DNA from: Emydura subglobosa | Lineage: Eukaryota; Chordata; Testudines; Chelidae | Assembly: GCA_007922225.1 (NCBI GenBank) | Contig: ML679970.1 | Coordinates: forward strand, 20,758,290 to 20,822,289 | Direction of reading: 5' to 3' | Length of the DNA: 64,000 nt | Part shown: positions 60,601 to 64,000 of the stretch, piece by piece | Layout of the letters: each line of letters begins with the position of its first letter | How positions within the stretch are numbered: the stretch's first letter is position 1 | Made by a program: the position numbers and the translations under genes | The notes under the pieces: generated by a model | Told to the model about the DNA's origin: nothing | Seen by the model: the letters and a program-made list of their open reading frames with translations, nothing else | Databases searched by the model: none

Positions 60601-61239
60601 GGAGATAATTGATTAGAGGCTGCAGTTCCTTTTCTGGTTCCATCATCACTGACCATGAAACCACAGCTACTGCTGCTTTAATGTACTGTGGCTGAACTTA
60701 CCACCCCCAGGTCAAAGGGGACGTAATTTACTCAGGCTTTGAAGCATGTGATACAGTTTGAGGAGGGAGGATGGGAGGCAGTGGGGAAAGGAGGTGGCGG
60801 AGAAGGAAGAACTTTGCCTGTTTACATGAGAACTGGATTAGTATGAAGTTGACAGAGCCATTTTCTAGATGAGAGGCACTTAAGACTAATGAGAGGGTTT
60901 CAGCTAGAGCTACTGGGGAGACGTTCTGTTTGCTGACTGTAGGAATCAGGCGGAGCACTCATCAGCAGATCCTTTTTGTCTTGTTTTTTCTGGGTAGGAG
61001 TTTGGGAGGAGTGCATTGTTTACCTTCCTTGGAGCTCTTTCTCCCTGGAGAAATCCGCCTAAAACTCAGGTGGGACCATGTGTGAGAGAGAACTCGCCTC
61101 CTGTCAGCAAGGAGCCCTTTTCTGGAGCAAGGTATGATGGTATTTGTATTGCCATAGTGCCTTTCTCTGAGGTTCTTAGACCACTTTGCTATCTAATAAA
61201 CTAAACCTCACAGCCCCCCTGCCTGTCCGCATCAGACAG
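57666..61239. other. Intergenic stretch, one possible conserved block
   Basis: At about 59170-59460 low-repeat sequence contains 'ctaatctttattaaataag', 'ggctaatgag' and 'aatatttatcttgctgg'. The dispersed 'gaaccaaaatccc' repeat recurs at 60450-60600. No gene is seen. Confidence 0.4.
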
Positions 61240-61390
61240 GTTAGCATAATTTTGCCTGTTTTACGGAGCAGCATCCTGAGGTAAGGTAGAGTACAGCATG
61301 GGTAAGGTAGAGTACAGCTAATGGCTTTTAGGAATAGAACCCAGGTGTTCTGACTCCCAGTCCTCTGTTCTAACCATTGGAGAACACTGC
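61240..61390 (-). mobile_element. tRNA-headed SINE, reverse orientation, with a tandem duplication
   Basis: The complement of a B box ('gaatagaaccc', 61332-61342) is followed by 'tctgttctaaccattgga', the complement of 'ggttagaacagagg'. The tail half reads 'gcctgttttacggagcag'. Within it 'ggtaaggtagagtacagc' occurs twice (61280-61297 and 61301-61318), a local duplication with period 21. Confidence 0.72.
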
Positions 61391-61613
61391 CTGCTTGCAA
61401 GTATGCTAAGGATGTTAGCTTCAAAAGGAGGGTAAGCCTGAAATAATGAGCTTGGAGACTTATTTCTGACAGCAAGGTCCATTCAGACCTTTACACAGCA
61501 ACCCACTCTCTGCCAGTGGCACCAGAAGAGGAGGCATCACACATGAGCAGTGAGAGGCTCCCCTCCCCCACATCACTAGGGATTAGCGTGCTGTATCCAC
61601 AATACCTCTAGTC

Positions 61614-62003
61614 CAGTAATTCTCAACCAGGGCATGCGTACCCCTGGGGGTACATCGATTCATCTCAATATTTGCTTAGCTTTACAACAGGCGACATACA
61701 AAGCACTAGCGAAGTCAGTACAAACTAAAATTTTATACAGACAATCACTTGTTTATACTGCTCTATATACTATACACTGCGATGTAAGTACAATATTTAT
61801 ATTCCAGTTGATTTATTTTATAATTATATGGTAAACATGAGAAAGTAAGCAATTTTTCCGTAATAGTGTGCTGTGACTCTTCTGTATTTTTATGTCTGAT
61901 TTTGTAAGCAAGTCGTTTTAAAGTGAAGTGAAACCTGGGAGTACGCAAGACAAATCAGACTCCTGAAGGGGGTACAGCAGGCTGGAAAGGTTGAGAGTCC
62001 CCG
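61614..62003. mobile_element. hAT-like non-autonomous element
   Basis: It starts 'cagtaattctcaaccagggc' and ends 'ggaaaggttgagagtccccg', with inverted ends. The flanks 'ctctagtc' (61606-61613) and 'ctttagtc' (62004-62011) match at seven of eight bases, the 8-bp hAT duplication. The interior is AT-rich with 'gggggtacatcgattc' and 'atttattttataattatatg', and is non-coding. It is a well-preserved copy. Confidence 0.85.
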
Positions 62004-63775
62004 CTTTAGTCCTTACTGCACCAGATAGCAAATACCTGGAGAGCTAGGTTTTTATAGGCACTCATCACCATAGTATCTGAGCATCTACTCATATGGGAGT
62101 CACATTCAGACCCCTACGAGATGACCAGGCTGGTATGACTGAATCAAGATGGGATGTGAAGTAGTCATCCTGCCCAAAGAGATGTTAGGACCCATAGTCT
62201 GTGTGAACTGTACCTCCAGGTGGTGATGGCTGCATTACAGAACTCACTGGGCTGCAGGTACTTTGGACAGTGTTTGGATTCTTTATAACACTGGAAAAGG
62301 GTCTTGGGGAGGGAAAAATCAGACCAAAAAGTTTCAACGGTAGGGCTGGCTGGCAACCAATACCATTTAGATTTAGGGGGAAACTTAAAGGTTTCCACAG
62401 TTGTTTTTGTTCCTGTGCAGAATGAAGATGAGACTTTTCAAAACTGTTTGTGGAAAAAAATGCAAGTGAGAGGAACTCCCCAGAAGTTAGAGCACTCCCC
62501 TGGGCGATGCGAGACTCAGGTTCAAGTCACTGCTCTGCCGGACTGAATCTCTCTCAGCCCAACTGAGTGCCCTAATCAACAGGCTCTCGGCTACCCTAGG
62601 GTGGCTTTCTCTCTCTCCCTCTCATTTTGACCAGAGATTCCATCCTGGACCTGAGAAAACTTCCCAACTACATTTTCAAACGATACATTTTCAAGAACCA
62701 GTTAGGTTTTGATGAAACAGCAGTTTTCAATGGGAAAAAGTTTAGTGGAAAATGTTTCAACCAGCTCCATGTGCATTAATATTTTTTACAGAGTGGGGGT
62801 GTAAATTTCACTGCTATCTCTTTGGAGTTTATGCCGTTCATTTCACATAGATGTCACTACTGCCTTATGAGTGCTCCACCGAGTGAGTCAGTTAAATGGA
62901 GCTAGTGCATTATAGTAATGGAGTAACTGTATAAAAACAATGAAATCCAATCTCTTTAAACTGATTTGATGTCTGCCTGAACCACAACATTTCCTGCTAA
63001 TGGCTTCCTTCATTTTGTAACCGTGATCTCCACCTGATCAGATTACAGCTGTTTTTAATTCCAAAGCTAATAGAGTCTGTAGGCAGTGTCAGGCAGAGAG
63101 CGCATGCCCCACACAGGCAGTGGGGGAGAAGAAGTCTTAGTGACTGTGTTAACACATGCAGCCCATCAAAGCTCACTGTCAAAACACTGCAAAGAGGGGG
63201 CTAGAAGAGATTATAATATTTGCAGACGTGTAGCTGTCATATTGGCCCACTGGCTCATTTGGGTGAGAACAAACTGAGCCACGAGTTGTGTGAATAACAT
63301 TTCATTCCTTCTCCATGTTCTGATCTCCTCCTTGTCATCTCAGTGGCCTGTCCAGGGGGTGCCTACTTTGATTCCTTGGGAATAGGGAGTGAAGCTCGAT
63401 TCCCAGCAGTAGAGAAGGCCTGATTTTGATCTCACTTAGTAAATCAGGACTGACTCAGCTGAAGGCTCTGGAGCTCCCCAGTGTAAATTAAAGTGGTGTT
63501 GGTTTGATTGGGTTTTTTTTTTAAATAATTTTAAGTTATAATTCAGTGCTGGTGAAAGCCCTGGAGATTGAAATTCTTTATACACAGAAGAGACATGGTG
63601 CGGCATGGGCAACAGTAAGGTGAGCTTCTGTCCCCTCCCACACACACACACACACCCAGTGATCACAGAGCAGCAAGCGCAGTCTCGATGGCTCAGCCTT
63701 GCCCCTTTTGGCCTTGTCTTCACTAGAATTAGTGGTCAGATTCCCCAGTGATTGTTCCTTCTATCTCAACTCTGA
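62004..63775. other. Intergenic stretch without recognised gene
   Basis: It contains the SINE head at 62480-62545, a CA microsatellite at 63640-63656 and a solo element end near 63710 ('ggccttgtcttcactag'). Otherwise apparently unique. Confidence 0.45.
62480..62545 (+). mobile_element. tRNA-derived SINE head
   Basis: 'agaagttagagcactcccct' followed by the B box 'ggttcaagtca' (62519-62529), which fits GGTTCAANTC, then 'ctgctctgcc'. The A box is partly eroded. No clear SINE body follows. Confidence 0.65.
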
Positions 63776-63935
63776 GGGCTTGTCTGCGTGGGGAGATTGA
63801 CTGGAATAGCTCGCTGTATGGACACTGTTACACAGGAATAAGAGTGTGCACATGGGGAGTTACTCCGAAGTAGCCGCAGCACTTTGACGTCACACTCCCT
63901 TATTCTGGAATAACGTCTCCATGTAGACAAACCCC
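63776..63935. mobile_element. Inverted-repeat element, about 160 bp
   Basis: The left end 'gggcttgtctgcgtgggga' and the right end 'ctccatgtagacaaacccc' are inverted repeats of about 19 bases. The interior pairs further ('ggaataagagtgtg' and 'cactcccttattcTgg'). Non-coding, same style as 49892-50165. Confidence 0.75.
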
Positions 63936-64000
63936 AACTTGCCTGCCATCCAGATGCAAAATTCCCTCTACTGTATGTTGAGTGAGTTACAGATCGCGCC

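Noticed and set aside
1..64000. CRISPR array, operon or bacterial gene cluster
   Set aside because: No regularly spaced repeats and no dense coding; the sequence is vertebrate.

Overview
The window is vertebrate nuclear DNA from a gene-poor region. The best guess is a turtle, probably cryptodiran. The reasons are several CR1 LINE copies with the CR1 3' end, a DIRS-type tyrosine-recombinase retrotransposon relic, tRNA-headed SINEs, and many short inverted-repeat elements beginning like 'ctatgtctacact'. A crocodilian is not excluded. The species assignment is inference from repeat content only.

Only one intact protein gene is supported. It is a single-exon, 232-codon DNAJB8-type Hsp40 co-chaperone on the minus strand at 43392-44090, with a poly(A) signal about 100 nt past its stop codon. 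In human, DNAJB8 lies between EEFSEC and GATA2. Nothing of those genes is visible here, so the rest of the window is best read as intergenic sequence around a testis-type retrogene.

The left third (1-19060) is dominated by mobile-element debris. A CR1 copy (4448-6808) is broken by two inverted-repeat elements. A hAT-like element (11652-12114) has a near-perfect 8-bp target duplication. A DIRS relic about 4.8 kb long (14240-19060) is itself interrupted by a CR1, a palindromic element and another inverted-repeat element. Its tyrosine recombinase keeps the first Arg, the His and the Tyr region but has lost the second catalytic Arg.

The middle (19061-43282) is mostly unique sequence with scattered SINE tails, a hAT element, an L2-like fragment and stretches that look like conserved non-coding DNA (GATA and homeodomain cores). 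The right third holds DNAJB8, a candidate enhancer at 47230-47540, and the most interesting structure: a 358-bp inverted element at 52880-53237 inserted in a CR1 tail with a 10-bp target duplication. Its two halves carry a hammerhead-ribozyme-like layout (CTGANGA, a paired stem, GAAA). A second repeat family at 11354-11515, 15918-16105 and 44432-44512 has related motifs. The first of these has the whole layout with a different but still paired stem, which suggests that both families descend from Penelope-like elements carrying hammerhead motifs. No tRNA, rRNA, CRISPR or viral gene was recognised.
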